Shown here: piece after piece, positions 34,078-45,737 of the stretch | Position numbering within the stretch: the stretch's first letter is position 1 | Layout: every line of letters begins with the position of its first letter | Assembly: GCA_004557455.1 (NCBI GenBank) | Contig: SFDX01000008.1 | Span: 13,998-77,997 of the forward strand | Length of the DNA: 64,000 nt | Origin: Akkermansia muciniphila | GTDB lineage: Bacteria; Verrucomicrobiota; Verrucomicrobiia; Verrucomicrobiales; Akkermansiaceae | Direction: 5' to 3' | The notes under the pieces: model-generated | What the model was told of the DNA's origin: nothing | The model's input: only the letters and a program-made list of their open reading frames with translations | Database searches by the model: none | Position numbers and translations under genes: made by a program

Positions 34078-35982
34078 TCAGTAGAGGAGGGGATCGATGG
34101 TTCGGTAGAAACTCCGCAGGCAGCGCAGCCACCCGGGAGCGTTGTACAGGCGGACGCAGTCGGCTACGCGCCCCTCGTGGTCTCGCACGGTGACGTGGCA
34201 TTCCTCCCCCTTTTTCAGATGCAGGGTGTACCATCCGTCGACGGATCGCAGAGGTCCGTTCGGGCCTTCCACCTGATAGTCCGCTTGGCGACCTATCGGA
34301 TAGGTATACAGACGGAACTTGACTTTGCCGTCTTTCGGAACGGTGTAGTCGTACATGAAATCATCGTTCTCATCGACTGCTTTTACTAGGCTGACGGGGG
34401 AGATGGGGGTGGACTCGTAGGCCTCCACCTCCGCCAACCCGGCCCGGGGGCCTGCGCTTTGCGTGATCTCGATGCGGAAGCCGCTCTGGGGCTCCGAGCA
34501 GTCCGTGCGCAGGACGAGCGGTTCCCCACCGGCGGGCAGGGGTGGCAGCGGTATTTCCTTGCCGCTGCTCAGGAAGATGCGACCGGACAGCACCCGGTTA
34601 GCGGGATCCGGGTGGTCATAGAGCCAAATTTCCTCAATGCGCTTGGGCTCGGCCAGGGTGAACTCGATGCACCCCACACGAGTGTCTGGACACCAGCCGT
34701 TATCAAAAGGTCTAGGGATTGAGGCGACGATATCGGCACTGTCCACCACCTTGAAGTCGTGGGCCTGTGAGGCATTTCCGCTGTCGGCCTTGGCCGTGGC
34801 ATGCAACAGGAGGTTACCTGTTGGCCGCCACCACATGACCTTGTCACCGTTAGGCAAGGAAGGATAAGTCGGGTGCTGGAACTTGTAGCATTGGAAGGCC
34901 TCGTACATGCTGTTACCGCACATGTAGTGAGTGAGCCCCCGTGAGGACACCGGCCAGCGCAGGCGTTGCTCCCACGAAAAATAGCTCACTTCGTCCATTC
35001 TGCCATTGCAATCACCCGGGGCCTTTAGGTCACCATCCTGCACCACGCGCGAGCTGCGGAGGTTCTCGCTTTCATAAAAGTCCTTGGGCGCGCGCCAGCA
35101 GGGGCGGTAGGCAAAGCCCTTCAGCACAAAGGGGCGGTAGTCCGGTTCGGTTCGAAGAACCTCGGCCAGTGCCTCCTCGAACAGGCAGCTCACGGAACGG
35201 TGCCCGGGATGTCTGTCATGGTCCACGCACACCATCATGTCGGGACGAATGCGGCGGATGACTTCTGCCATGTCCTCGCGCCAGTGGCGCTTGGTGTAGC
35301 TTCGCCCGGGCCGCAGGAGGGTTACGCCCTCCGGGGCCCATGTTTCCGTTGCGCCGCTGTAGCCGACCATTGCCTCGTCCTCCCCGGCGTTGTACAGGTC
35401 GCGTGTCTCCGGTTGCCAAGCATCTGCGTAGCCTAAGTAATAAATATGGTCATGCGGGATGCCGTAGAAGTCCGCCATTTTCAGCACCTCCCGCACGCGC
35501 TTGGGGGCATTTTTCACCCCGCGTCTGTCCCCATTGGTAGCAAAGACGATGTATACCTCGCTGCCTGCGCGGATGAGCTCCTCCGTCAGGCCTGCCATCA
35601 GGTTGGTGTCATCGTCTTGGTGAGGAACCATGACCAGCATGCGACCCCGAGCATACAAGGTCGTTCGATCGACCTCGGGAACCCGGTAATCATTTGTTGC
35701 AAGATAGCCCCAAGTCCCCAAGGCGATGAGGACGAGCCCGGCAGCAGAAGCGGCGATAAGTCCCCTCCGTGTCCTTGGGGCCTTCCCGCTCCGCCTCCAA
35801 CGAAACATGCCGAAAGCCGTCAACAAGGGGATCAGCCCCCACAGCAACCAACACAGCCAATCGTAGCGAATGTGGATCACACCCCGGGCAAGAAGTGCTG
35901 CAAACAGGGTAACCAAGACAACCCCGATGACGCCGTTCCCGCGCGCCGCCGGTTGATGCTCCGATTTTTCTGTGCTTGTCAT
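34078..35982 (-). CDS. Membrane-anchored PIG-L family deacetylase with C-terminal beta-sandwich region
   Basis: A 634-residue protein. Two TM segments lie at about 17-60 and a third hydrophobic stretch at about 75-95. The LmbE/PIG-L domain begins at about 115, with the zinc motif VPHQDDD and, further on, DHDRHPGHRS. The C-terminal half (about 385-560) has beta-rich segments that resemble a discoidin-like carbohydrate-binding fold (EFTLAEPKRIEEIWLYDHPD), but this is weaker. PIG-L enzymes remove N-acetyl groups from GlcNAc-type sugars. With two GT25 genes behind it, a role in modifying a surface glycan is likely. Promoter TTGCCA, 18 bases, TAGAAT lies 15 bases upstream. Confidence 0.82.
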   Translation of the reverse strand: MTSTEKSEHQPAARGNGVIGVVLVTLFAALLARGVIHIRYDWLCWLLWGLIPLLTAFGMFRWRRSGKAPRTRRGLIAASAAGLVLIALGTWGYLATNDYRVPEVDRTTLYARGRMLVMVPHQDDDTNLMAGLTEELIRAGSEVYIVFATNGDRRGVKNAPKRVREVLKMADFYGIPHDHIYYLGYADAWQPETRDLYNAGEDEAMVGYSGATETWAPEGVTLLRPGRSYTKRHWREDMAEVIRRIRPDMMVCVDHDRHPGHRSVSCLFEEALAEVLRTEPDYRPFVLKGFAYRPCWRAPKDFYESENLRSSRVVQDGDLKAPGDCNGRMDEVSYFSWEQRLRWPVSSRGLTHYMCGNSMYEAFQCYKFQHPTYPSLPNGDKVMWWRPTGNLLLHATAKADSGNASQAHDFKVVDSADIVASIPRPFDNGWCPDTRVGCIEFTLAEPKRIEEIWLYDHPDPANRVLSGRIFLSSGKEIPLPPLPAGGEPLVLRTDCSEPQSGFRIEITQSAGPRAGLAEVEAYESTPISPVSLVKAVDENDDFMYDYTVPKDGKVKFRLYTYPIGRQADYQVEGPNGPLRSVDGWYTLHLKKGEECHVTVRDHEGRVADCVRLYNAPGWLRCLRSFYRTIDPLLY

Positions 35983-35997
35983 GATGAGTCTGAGATC

Positions 35998-36027
35998 ATT
36001 CTATCACAGTATCCGCCTGTTTGGCAA
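35998..36027 (-). promoter_or_regulatory. Promoter of the PIG-L/GT25 operon
   Basis: TTGCCA, 18 bases, TAGAAT, then 15 bases to the ATG at 35982. It is divergent from the rfbA promoter. Confidence 0.5.
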
Positions 36028-36098
36028 GCACTATCACGCAGAAGCAGTGTTGAAAAAATGTTTTTTTGGGTTTGGTGTGTATTATGTTCCCAAAGGAC

Positions 36099-36127
36099 TT
36101 GACAGTATGTGAAAAATAGGCTAGAAT
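36099..36127 (+). promoter_or_regulatory. rfbACDB promoter
   Basis: TTGACA, 17 bases, TAGAAT, then 12 bases to the ATG at 36140. Confidence 0.7.
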
Positions 36128-36139
36128 TTGAGGCACACC

Positions 36140-37027
36140 ATGAAAGGAATCATCTTAGCCGGCGGAAGCGGGAGCCGCCTGTATCCTTTGACGAAGACAA
36201 CGTCAAAGCAGCTCCTGCCTGTCTATGACAAGCCGATGATCTATTACCCGCTCTCGACGTTGATGATGTTCGGGATTCGCGAGTTGTTGATTATTTCCAC
36301 CCCGCAGGATACACCGAACATCGAGCGCCTTTTCGGGGACGGAGGCCGCTTGGGTTTGTCGATTTCCTACGCTGTGCAGGAGGAGCCGAACGGTATCGCC
36401 CAGGCTTTCCACATCGGAGCGGATTTCATCGGGAATGATGACGTTGCACTCATCCTCGGTGACAATATCTTCTACATGGGGGACCAAATCAAGAGCTTCA
36501 AGCAGGAGGTGGAGCGCAACAGAGGCACGCGGGCGACGATTTTTGCTTACCATGTCTCGGATCCCGAGCGTTTCGGCGTGGTGGAGTTCGATGAGAACCG
36601 AATCGCTCTTTCCATTGAGGAGAAGCCGAAGAAGCCGAAGTCGAATTACGCTTCTGTCGGGCTCTATTTTTACCCGCCGGATGTGGTGCAGAGAGCACGG
36701 ACCCTGAAGCCCTCTGCCCGAGGTGAGTATGAGATCACGGATCTGAATAATATGTACCTCCGTGAGGGTCGCATGTCCGTGGTGCCGATGAAGCGGGGCA
36801 ATGCGTGGCTGGATGCGGGCACGCCGGGCAGTTTGATGGATTCCTCCAACTTTGTGCAAATTATTGAGGAGCGCCAGGGGCTCAAGATTGCCTGTGTGGA
36901 GGAGATTGCGTATCGCCTGGGCTTTATCGGCGATGCTCAGATGCTGGATATTATTCATTCCATCAAGCCCTGTAATTATCGCAGTTATTTGGAGAAAGTT
37001 TACCAGGAGAAGCATGAACTTTATTAA
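36140..37027 (+). CDS. rfbA: Glucose-1-phosphate thymidylyltransferase
   Basis: A 295-residue nucleotidyltransferase making dTDP-glucose, the first step of dTDP-L-rhamnose synthesis. The signature GGSGSRLYPLTKTTSKQLLPVYDKP and the metal-binding LGDNIFY are present, with EKPKKPKS and the C-terminal allosteric region intact. The ATG at 36140 follows the promoter; the frame from 36128 has a four-residue extra head. It overlaps rfbC by 14 bases. The four rfb genes overlap one another, so one message is certain. Confidence 0.96.
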   Translation: MKGIILAGGSGSRLYPLTKTTSKQLLPVYDKPMIYYPLSTLMMFGIRELLIISTPQDTPNIERLFGDGGRLGLSISYAVQEEPNGIAQAFHIGADFIGNDDVALILGDNIFYMGDQIKSFKQEVERNRGTRATIFAYHVSDPERFGVVEFDENRIALSIEEKPKKPKSNYASVGLYFYPPDVVQRARTLKPSARGEYEITDLNNMYLREGRMSVVPMKRGNAWLDAGTPGSLMDSSNFVQIIEERQGLKIACVEEIAYRLGFIGDAQMLDIIHSIKPCNYRSYLEKVYQEKHELY

Positions 37028-37562
37028 AACGGAAATCGAGGGCGTGTATATCATCGAGCCGCGTATCTTCCGCGATGCTCGGGGGTATTTCTTCGAGAGC
37101 TATAATGCGGAGGAGTTTGCGCGCAACGGTATCAACGCCGTTTTTGTGCAGGATAACCAGTCGCAATCCTCGTACGGCGTCATCCGGGGGTTGCATTGTC
37201 AGCTCGGGGAGCACTCCCAAGCCAAGCTCGTTCGCGTTCTGCAGGGGCGGGTACTGGATGTGGCTGTGGATATTCGCCCGGGCTCACCTACTTTCGGTAA
37301 GCATGTGTCGGTGGAGCTTTCCGCGGAAAATCAGCGCCAGCTCTTCATTCCCCGTCATTTTCTCCATGGTTTCTCTGTGTTGAGCGAGACGGCGGTCTTT
37401 GCCTACAAGGTGGATAATTTATACTGCAAGGAATCCGAGTTCGGCATTCGTTACGATGACCCCGAAATCGGTATAGATTGGAAGATTCCGGCCGAGGCCG
37501 TTCTGACTTCGGAGAAGGATAGAATTGCAAATAGTCTCAAAGATGTACCTGATCACCGGTAG
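37014..37562 (+). CDS. rfbC: dTDP-4-dehydrorhamnose 3,5-epimerase
   Basis: A 182-residue cupin-fold epimerase, third enzyme of the pathway. Characteristic blocks are FRDARGYFFESYN, the active-site His in VIRGLHCQ, LVRVLQGRVLDVAVDIRPGS and the second conserved His/Tyr region FLHGFSVLS...YKVDNLY. Length is normal. It overlaps rfbA by 14 bases and rfbD by 20. The upstream part of the open frame is rfbA read in another phase and is not coding here. Confidence 0.95.
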   Translation: MNFIKTEIEGVYIIEPRIFRDARGYFFESYNAEEFARNGINAVFVQDNQSQSSYGVIRGLHCQLGEHSQAKLVRVLQGRVLDVAVDIRPGSPTFGKHVSVELSAENQRQLFIPRHFLHGFSVLSETAVFAYKVDNLYCKESEFGIRYDDPEIGIDWKIPAEAVLTSEKDRIANSLKDVPDHR

Positions 37563-38364
37563 TTACGGACAACTGGGCACGGAGCTGGGGCGCCTGCTCC
37601 CGGATGCCATTCTGACGGATTACGATACGCTCGACATCACGGATGCCGCAGCGGTGCGCCGTTTTGTGGCGGAGCACGGGGTGACACATATCATCAACTG
37701 CGCGGCATACACAGCGGTGGATAAGGCAGAGGACGATGCGGAGAAGGCGCTGCTGCTGAATGCTGCGGGCCCCGCGAACCTAGCTGCGACGGGGGCTACG
37801 GTGGTACACGTCTCCACGGATTATGTATTTGACGGCAAGGGGCATCGTCCTTATGAGCCGACGGACGAGCCGAACCCGGTTTCTGTTTACGGGCGCACCA
37901 AGTTGAAGGGGGAGCAGGAGGTGCTTCGCTTGGCGAAAAGCGCGATTATCATCCGCACGGCTTGGCTCTATTCCGCTCACGGCAATAATTTTGTTAAGAC
38001 CATGCGTCGTCTCGGTGCGGAGCGGGAGTCACTGAATGTGGTGAACGACCAGATCGGCACGCCGACCTTCGCCGGGGACTTGGCTGCGGCCATCGCGGCT
38101 ATTCTGCCGCAGATTCAGTCCGGTCAGAAGGGTATTTACCATTATACAAACGAGGGCGTGGCTTCTTGGTATGATTTTGCTCGGGAGATCATGGAGCTCT
38201 CCGGGCTTTCCTGCCGTGTGAATCCCGTGCCTTCCTCGGCCTATCCCACCAAGGCGCAGCGTCCGTTTTACAGTGTTCTCAGCAAGGAGAGCATCAAGCA
38301 CGATTTCAATCTCACCATTCCGCATTGGAAAGAAAGTCTCATCACATGTCTCAATCAATTCTAG
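37543..38364 (+). CDS. rfbD: dTDP-4-dehydrorhamnose reductase
   Basis: A 273-residue short-chain dehydrogenase that makes dTDP-L-rhamnose with NADPH. The nucleotide site is TGSYGQLGTEL, followed by NCAAYTAVDKAED, the strand VHVSTDYVFDG and the catalytic YGRTKLKGE (Tyr and Lys). The start at 37543 puts TGSYGQLG at residue 4, as usual. It overlaps both neighbours. Confidence 0.95.
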   Translation: MYLITGSYGQLGTELGRLLPDAILTDYDTLDITDAAAVRRFVAEHGVTHIINCAAYTAVDKAEDDAEKALLLNAAGPANLAATGATVVHVSTDYVFDGKGHRPYEPTDEPNPVSVYGRTKLKGEQEVLRLAKSAIIIRTAWLYSAHGNNFVKTMRRLGAERESLNVVNDQIGTPTFAGDLAAAIAAILPQIQSGQKGIYHYTNEGVASWYDFAREIMELSGLSCRVNPVPSSAYPTKAQRPFYSVLSKESIKHDFNLTIPHWKESLITCLNQF

Positions 38365-39356
38365 TCACCGGAGGGGCCGGTTTCATCGGCTCCAATTTTG
38401 TTCCCTATTTCTGCGAGAAGTATCCGCAGTATCGTGTTATTAACTTGGATTTGCTCACCTACGCAGGTAATCCGGACAACCTGCGGGAGTGTGAGTCCAT
38501 GCCGAATTACACTTTCGTGCAGGGCGATATCTGCGATGCGGAGTTGATCTCACGCCTCTTCGAGGAGTATGATATTCGCGGTGTTATTCATTTCGCGGCG
38601 GAGAGCCATGTAGATAATTCAATCAAGAATCCGCTCGCGTTCATCCGTACGAACATCGAGGGTACGTTTACCTTGATTAACACGGCCTACCGGCACTGGA
38701 TGTCCGGCCCCAATCAGGTGAAGCCGGGTTACGAGTCCTGCCGTTTCCACCACATTTCCACGGATGAGGTATACGGTACGCTGGGGGCGGAAGGGTTCTT
38801 CCGTGAGACGACGCCCTATGCGCCGAACAGCCCGTATTCCGCCAGTAAGGCGAGCTCGGATTTCATTGTTCGTGCTTTTCATCACACCTATGGGATGAAT
38901 GTGACGACGTCTAACTGCTCCAATAACTACGGGCCGAAGCAGCACAGGGAGAAGCTCATTCCGCTCATGATTGAGCGCGCCTTGGCGGAGCAGCCTATGC
39001 CGGTTTACGGTGCCGGGGCGAACATTCGCGATTGGCTCTATGTGCTGGATCACTGCAAGGCAATCGACCTCATTTTCCATCGCGGGCGCAGTGGGGAAAC
39101 CTATAACATCGGCGGCCACAATGAGCGTAACAATATGCAGATTGTGCATCGTATCTGTGATCTCCTCGACGAACGCCGTCCGCGTTCCGGCGGGAAGAAG
39201 TATGCCGACCTTATCACCTTTGTGGCGGACCGCCCGGGGCATGACCTGCGCTACGCCATCGATGCGACCAAGCTCACGGAGGAGCTCGGCTGGCATGCTG
39301 ACGAGAATTTTAACACGGGCATTGTCAAGACCGTTGATTGGTATCTCAACCATTGA
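38346..39356 (+). CDS. rfbB: dTDP-glucose 4,6-dehydratase
   Basis: A 336-residue extended short-chain dehydrogenase and second enzyme of the pathway. It has GGAGFIGSNF, HFAAESHVDNSI, the catalytic Thr-Asp-Glu (HISTDEVYG) and YSASKASSD with its Tyr and Lys. NNYGPKQHREKLIPLMI is characteristic of RmlB rather than of UDP-sugar epimerases. The gene order A-C-D-B is compact, with each start inside the previous gene. Confidence 0.96.
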   Translation: MSQSILVTGGAGFIGSNFVPYFCEKYPQYRVINLDLLTYAGNPDNLRECESMPNYTFVQGDICDAELISRLFEEYDIRGVIHFAAESHVDNSIKNPLAFIRTNIEGTFTLINTAYRHWMSGPNQVKPGYESCRFHHISTDEVYGTLGAEGFFRETTPYAPNSPYSASKASSDFIVRAFHHTYGMNVTTSNCSNNYGPKQHREKLIPLMIERALAEQPMPVYGAGANIRDWLYVLDHCKAIDLIFHRGRSGETYNIGGHNERNNMQIVHRICDLLDERRPRSGGKKYADLITFVADRPGHDLRYAIDATKLTEELGWHADENFNTGIVKTVDWYLNH

Positions 39357-39364
39357 TCTTCGCC

Positions 39365-40240
39365 ATGTCTGCCGCCGCACCGCTCATCTCGGTTCTCATT
39401 CCGACCTACAAGCCGAACCCCGCCTTTCTGCGCGAGGCCATCGACAGTATTCTGGCGCAGACGGAGTCGGACTTCGAGCTGTTGCTTTTCGATGACTCGC
39501 CCTCCGACCCGGTGGTGCGGGAGGTCGTGGAGTCGTACACGGACCCTCGTATCCGCTTCATCGATGATGGTGTGAACCGTGGCATCTCCGGCGCCCGGAA
39601 TCGCTTGCTGGAGGAGGCGCGAGGGGAGTTCGTGGCCATCATGGACCACGATGATGTCTCCTTCCCGGAGCGTTTTCGCAAGCAGGTTGACTACCTGCGA
39701 ACGCATCCTGAGGTGGGAGTCGTTGGGTGTCTGATGGAGCGTTCCAATGACGGCAAATTGTTCCGGTACCCCGAGATGAATGGGGATATACGCCTGGCAT
39801 TCATGTATGACTGTTCCGTTCCGCATACGGGGTCGATGCTGCGCCGCAGTCTGCTGACGAAGTACGGGGTCAAATATGATCCCGCCTATTCTCCGGCGGA
39901 GGATTTCGCGCTCTTTTCCTCTCTGCTGCCGCACACGCGTTTTTACAATATACCCGAGCCTCTCGTGCGCTATCGTCTCTACTCGGAGAACACGTCCAAG
40001 ACGCAGCGGCAGCGGATGTGGCGTTCCGCTGCTTTGGCTCGTGCCAAGGCGCAGACGGTCGACCCCCTCGCGCGGCGTCAGTACCGAGCGATTGCCACGC
40101 AGGTTACGCGGGTAAAGCTGTTCGGTTGTCTGACAATTCTCGGCATTGTGACCGACCTGCACATCACCAAGGTTAAGCTCTTTAACTTGATTCCGATTTT
40201 GACGATCAAGCGGAGCCGCCGCATTCGCGGGATTTACTGA
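39365..40240 (+). CDS. Family 2 glycosyltransferase
   Basis: A 291-residue GT-A fold enzyme. ISVLIPTYKPN opens the domain and GISGARNRLLEEARGEF precedes the metal motif AIMDHDDV. A second acidic site (SPAEDFALFS) lies at about 180, as in rhamnosyl- and galactosyltransferases of O-antigen clusters. It starts 8 bases after rfbB, so it most likely transfers the rhamnose just made (inference). The C-terminus is basic and amphipathic, suggesting membrane contact. The start at 39365 is preferred to 39338. Confidence 0.88.
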   Translation: MSAAAPLISVLIPTYKPNPAFLREAIDSILAQTESDFELLLFDDSPSDPVVREVVESYTDPRIRFIDDGVNRGISGARNRLLEEARGEFVAIMDHDDVSFPERFRKQVDYLRTHPEVGVVGCLMERSNDGKLFRYPEMNGDIRLAFMYDCSVPHTGSMLRRSLLTKYGVKYDPAYSPAEDFALFSSLLPHTRFYNIPEPLVRYRLYSENTSKTQRQRMWRSAALARAKAQTVDPLARRQYRAIATQVTRVKLFGCLTILGIVTDLHITKVKLFNLIPILTIKRSRRIRGIY

Positions 40241-40251
40241 TTATCCCGAGT

Positions 40252-44016
<3,765 letters not shown>

Positions 44017-44044
44017 CGTCGTCAATAGTCAGGGGGAAGAAAAG

Positions 44045-44077
44045 GACCCTGCCGGGGAAAAATCCCGCAGCAGGGTC
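44045..44077 (-). terminator. Stem-loop between nuoA and metH
   Basis: GACCCTGC pairs with GCAGGGTC, with an inner CGGG/CCCG stem. T-richness on the minus-strand side is modest. Confidence 0.6.
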
Positions 44078-44112
44078 AGGAAGAGAAAATGTCTTGTCGC
44101 GGGGAATGCGCA

Positions 44113-44505
44113 TCAGGCGCGCGGCTTCGGATTGCGGTGCCAAGTGATTACACCCTTGCCGACGGCATACAGGTACGCCACCACCAACACACCGATGAAC
44201 GCCGCCATCGCACCGAAGGCTGCGGCATTGCCCAGCACAAAGTCCTTGAAGCCCAAGGCCCACGGATACAGGAACACCACCTCCAAGTCAAACACCAGGA
44301 AGAGGATGGCCACCATGTAGAACTTAATGGAGAAGAACGCCGGAGCACCGTCGCCCTCCGGCACATTACCGCACTCATACGGTACCTCCGTGGGCTTCCG
44401 CAGCTTGGCTCGGCGGCCGAAAATGAGGCTGAGGACAATGATCATGCCGGCAAAACCGAAGCCTGCAAGCAACTGAATGAGTGCTGAAAAGTATTCCTGA
44501 AGCAT
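44113..44505 (-). CDS. nuoA: NADH-quinone oxidoreductase subunit A
   Basis: A 130-residue three-TM subunit of complex I. The first TM starts right after MLQEYFSALIQ. The loop carries PYECG, whose Cys is accessible in the deactive enzyme, and FYMVAILFLVFDLEVVFLYPWA is the family signature. The gene stands alone: metH follows behind a terminator and no nuoB lies next to it, so the nuo operon of this genome is split. The start at 44505 is chosen over the frame to 44592, which adds unrelated residues. Confidence 0.93.
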   Translation of the reverse strand: MLQEYFSALIQLLAGFGFAGMIIVLSLIFGRRAKLRKPTEVPYECGNVPEGDGAPAFFSIKFYMVAILFLVFDLEVVFLYPWALGFKDFVLGNAAAFGAMAAFIGVLVVAYLYAVGKGVITWHRNPKPRA

Positions 44506-44648
44506 AGCAACAGCCCCCTTATACGCCTTTCTTCCTCCTATGTCAAGCAAAAACAGCCGAAAATCACTTTCCTGATGTTCAAAAGTCCGCATAAAGCCTC
44601 TTCTCTGAACTTTTTTATGCCAAAACTCACTTTTTTTGCATTTTAGGC

Positions 44649-44677
44649 TTGCAATCCCGTCTTTTTTGCGCTATACT
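44649..44677 (+). promoter_or_regulatory. Promoter of tRNA-His
   Basis: TTGCAA, 17 bases, TATACT, about 35 bases before the mature tRNA. Confidence 0.65.
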
Positions 44678-44712
44678 TCCCCCGCACCTCCTTACAGAGG
44701 ATCACATCACAT

Positions 44713-44786
44713 GGTGATCGTAGCTCAGTGGTAGAGCCCCGGATTGTGGTTCCGGTTGTCGTGGGTTCGATCCCCACCGGTCACCC
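44713..44786 (+). tRNA. tRNA-His (anticodon GTG)
   Basis: A cloverleaf is complete: acceptor GTGATCG with CGGTCAC (one G-U), the extra G at position -1 facing C73 that marks tRNA-His, D-arm GCTCAGTGGTAGAGC, anticodon loop ATTGTGGT and T-arm GTGGGTTCGATCCCCAC. CCA is not encoded. The composition drops sharply after this gene, so it may be an insertion hotspot. Confidence 0.97.
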
Positions 44787-44789
44787 TCT

Positions 44790-44828
44790 AAGCGGCGGCG
44801 TTCGTTTTAATGCGGACGCCGCTTCTTT
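44790..44828 (+). terminator. Stem-loop terminator after tRNA-His
   Basis: AAGCGGCG pairs with CGCCGCTT, followed by a weak T stretch. Confidence 0.65.
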
Positions 44829-45422
44829 AGTGCCCGCAATCCCCATGACCATCGGCTTTACGGAGCCTCAAACAGATTGTCCGTGTTAGTGCGATAAGCG
44901 GCTGCAAAATTACGGATAACATCGATTTTGAGCCGGTTTTAGTCCCCTGCCACTCGCTTCCACTCGCACTTTTCCGAACCCCACCAAGACCTTTTCGGTG
45001 GGGTTCACAGGGTGTGTTCAAGGCTCCAATGAATGCCGAATAGGAGCCGCAAGCTCGTTTTCCGGCAAAAATTCTCTCATTTTTACCCTTCCCGCCTCTT
45101 TTTTGCGTTTGTCGTTCCCCATGGTGCAAGTTCGAGCCTCACCGCCAATTCCTGCGGAACATGACGAAACCCGAGAAGAAGGCCTTATTCCGGGGCTGGG
45201 ACTACAGCATTCTTAATGCACACCCCGAATCAACCATTGATACTCAAGGACTTACAACAGATTCGCCAAGAGAGAGAGGGATACGGCGAGTAGAGGAAGA
45301 AATTGGCGAAAGAGCTGTTTTCTTCAAGGAAAAAGATTGTCATCACCATTTTTCTCCTTGCATTTCTGCGGAAAATGTATTACAAGGAGGCTTTGACTAA
45401 TGAAACTCCCCATAGCATAATC
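44829..45422. other. Gene-poor junction between tRNA-His and the restriction cassette
   Basis: I see no convincing gene here. A perfect 10-bp dyad (GAACCCCACC 44976-44985 and GGTGGGGTTC 44997-45006) could be a terminator or protein site. A 79-codon frame at 45161 has no recognisable features. A strong AAGGAGG at 45384-45390 serves only a six-codon ORF. The stretch looks like degraded sequence at an island edge. Confidence 0.45.
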
Positions 45423-45623
45423 ATGAAAACATTAGCTATCAGTAAGACATGTGCCGCCTTGGCATTGGGAATTATAGTCGGCTCTTCGAATGCCGAGGCT
45501 GGGCTGTGGACTAGCATACTCAAAACTTTTGGCCGAAAGGTTGTAGAGGAAGGCGGCGAAAGAGTTGTAAAACAGACCATCAAGACAGGAGCAATCAAGG
45601 TCGCTAGTGTATTGTTGAGTTGA
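45423..45623 (+). CDS. Small secreted protein of unknown function
   Basis: A 66-residue protein with a clear signal peptide (KTCAALALGIIVGSSNAEA, cleavage expected near residue 26). A basic amphipathic 40-residue mature part follows (GLWTSILKTFGRKVV, then VKQTIKTGAIKVASVLLS). It resembles a small membrane-active or bacteriocin-like peptide in character, but no family is recognised and no immunity or export gene is adjacent. A strong Shine-Dalgarno sequence lies about 33 bases upstream and serves another start. The gene may be real or a fragment. Confidence 0.45.
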   Translation: MKTLAISKTCAALALGIIVGSSNAEAGLWTSILKTFGRKVVEEGGERVVKQTIKTGAIKVASVLLS

Positions 45624-45737
45624 TTCTATTACAATAAAGTTCGCTCTGTTTAAGCTTCCGCGTGCTGCTTCGCTCGTTCTACTGCGTCCAAGATTTGTTG
45701 AGTCGTTTTTTTTTTACGAAGGGAACAGTGTTTGATT

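Noticed and set aside
45117..45150. tRNA-like 3' end (GTTCGAGCC and ACCGCCA) that might be an att site
   Set aside because: The T-stem does not pair and it does not match the end of tRNA-His, so it is not supported as an attachment site.
45161..45400. 79-codon frame between tRNA-His and the restriction cassette
   Set aside because: No recognisable features, no promoter, and neighbouring frames look equally plausible. It is probably degraded sequence.
45384..45420. Strong Shine-Dalgarno with a six-codon leader ORF before the small secreted protein
   Set aside because: A control peptide is possible but nothing beyond a single SD supports it.
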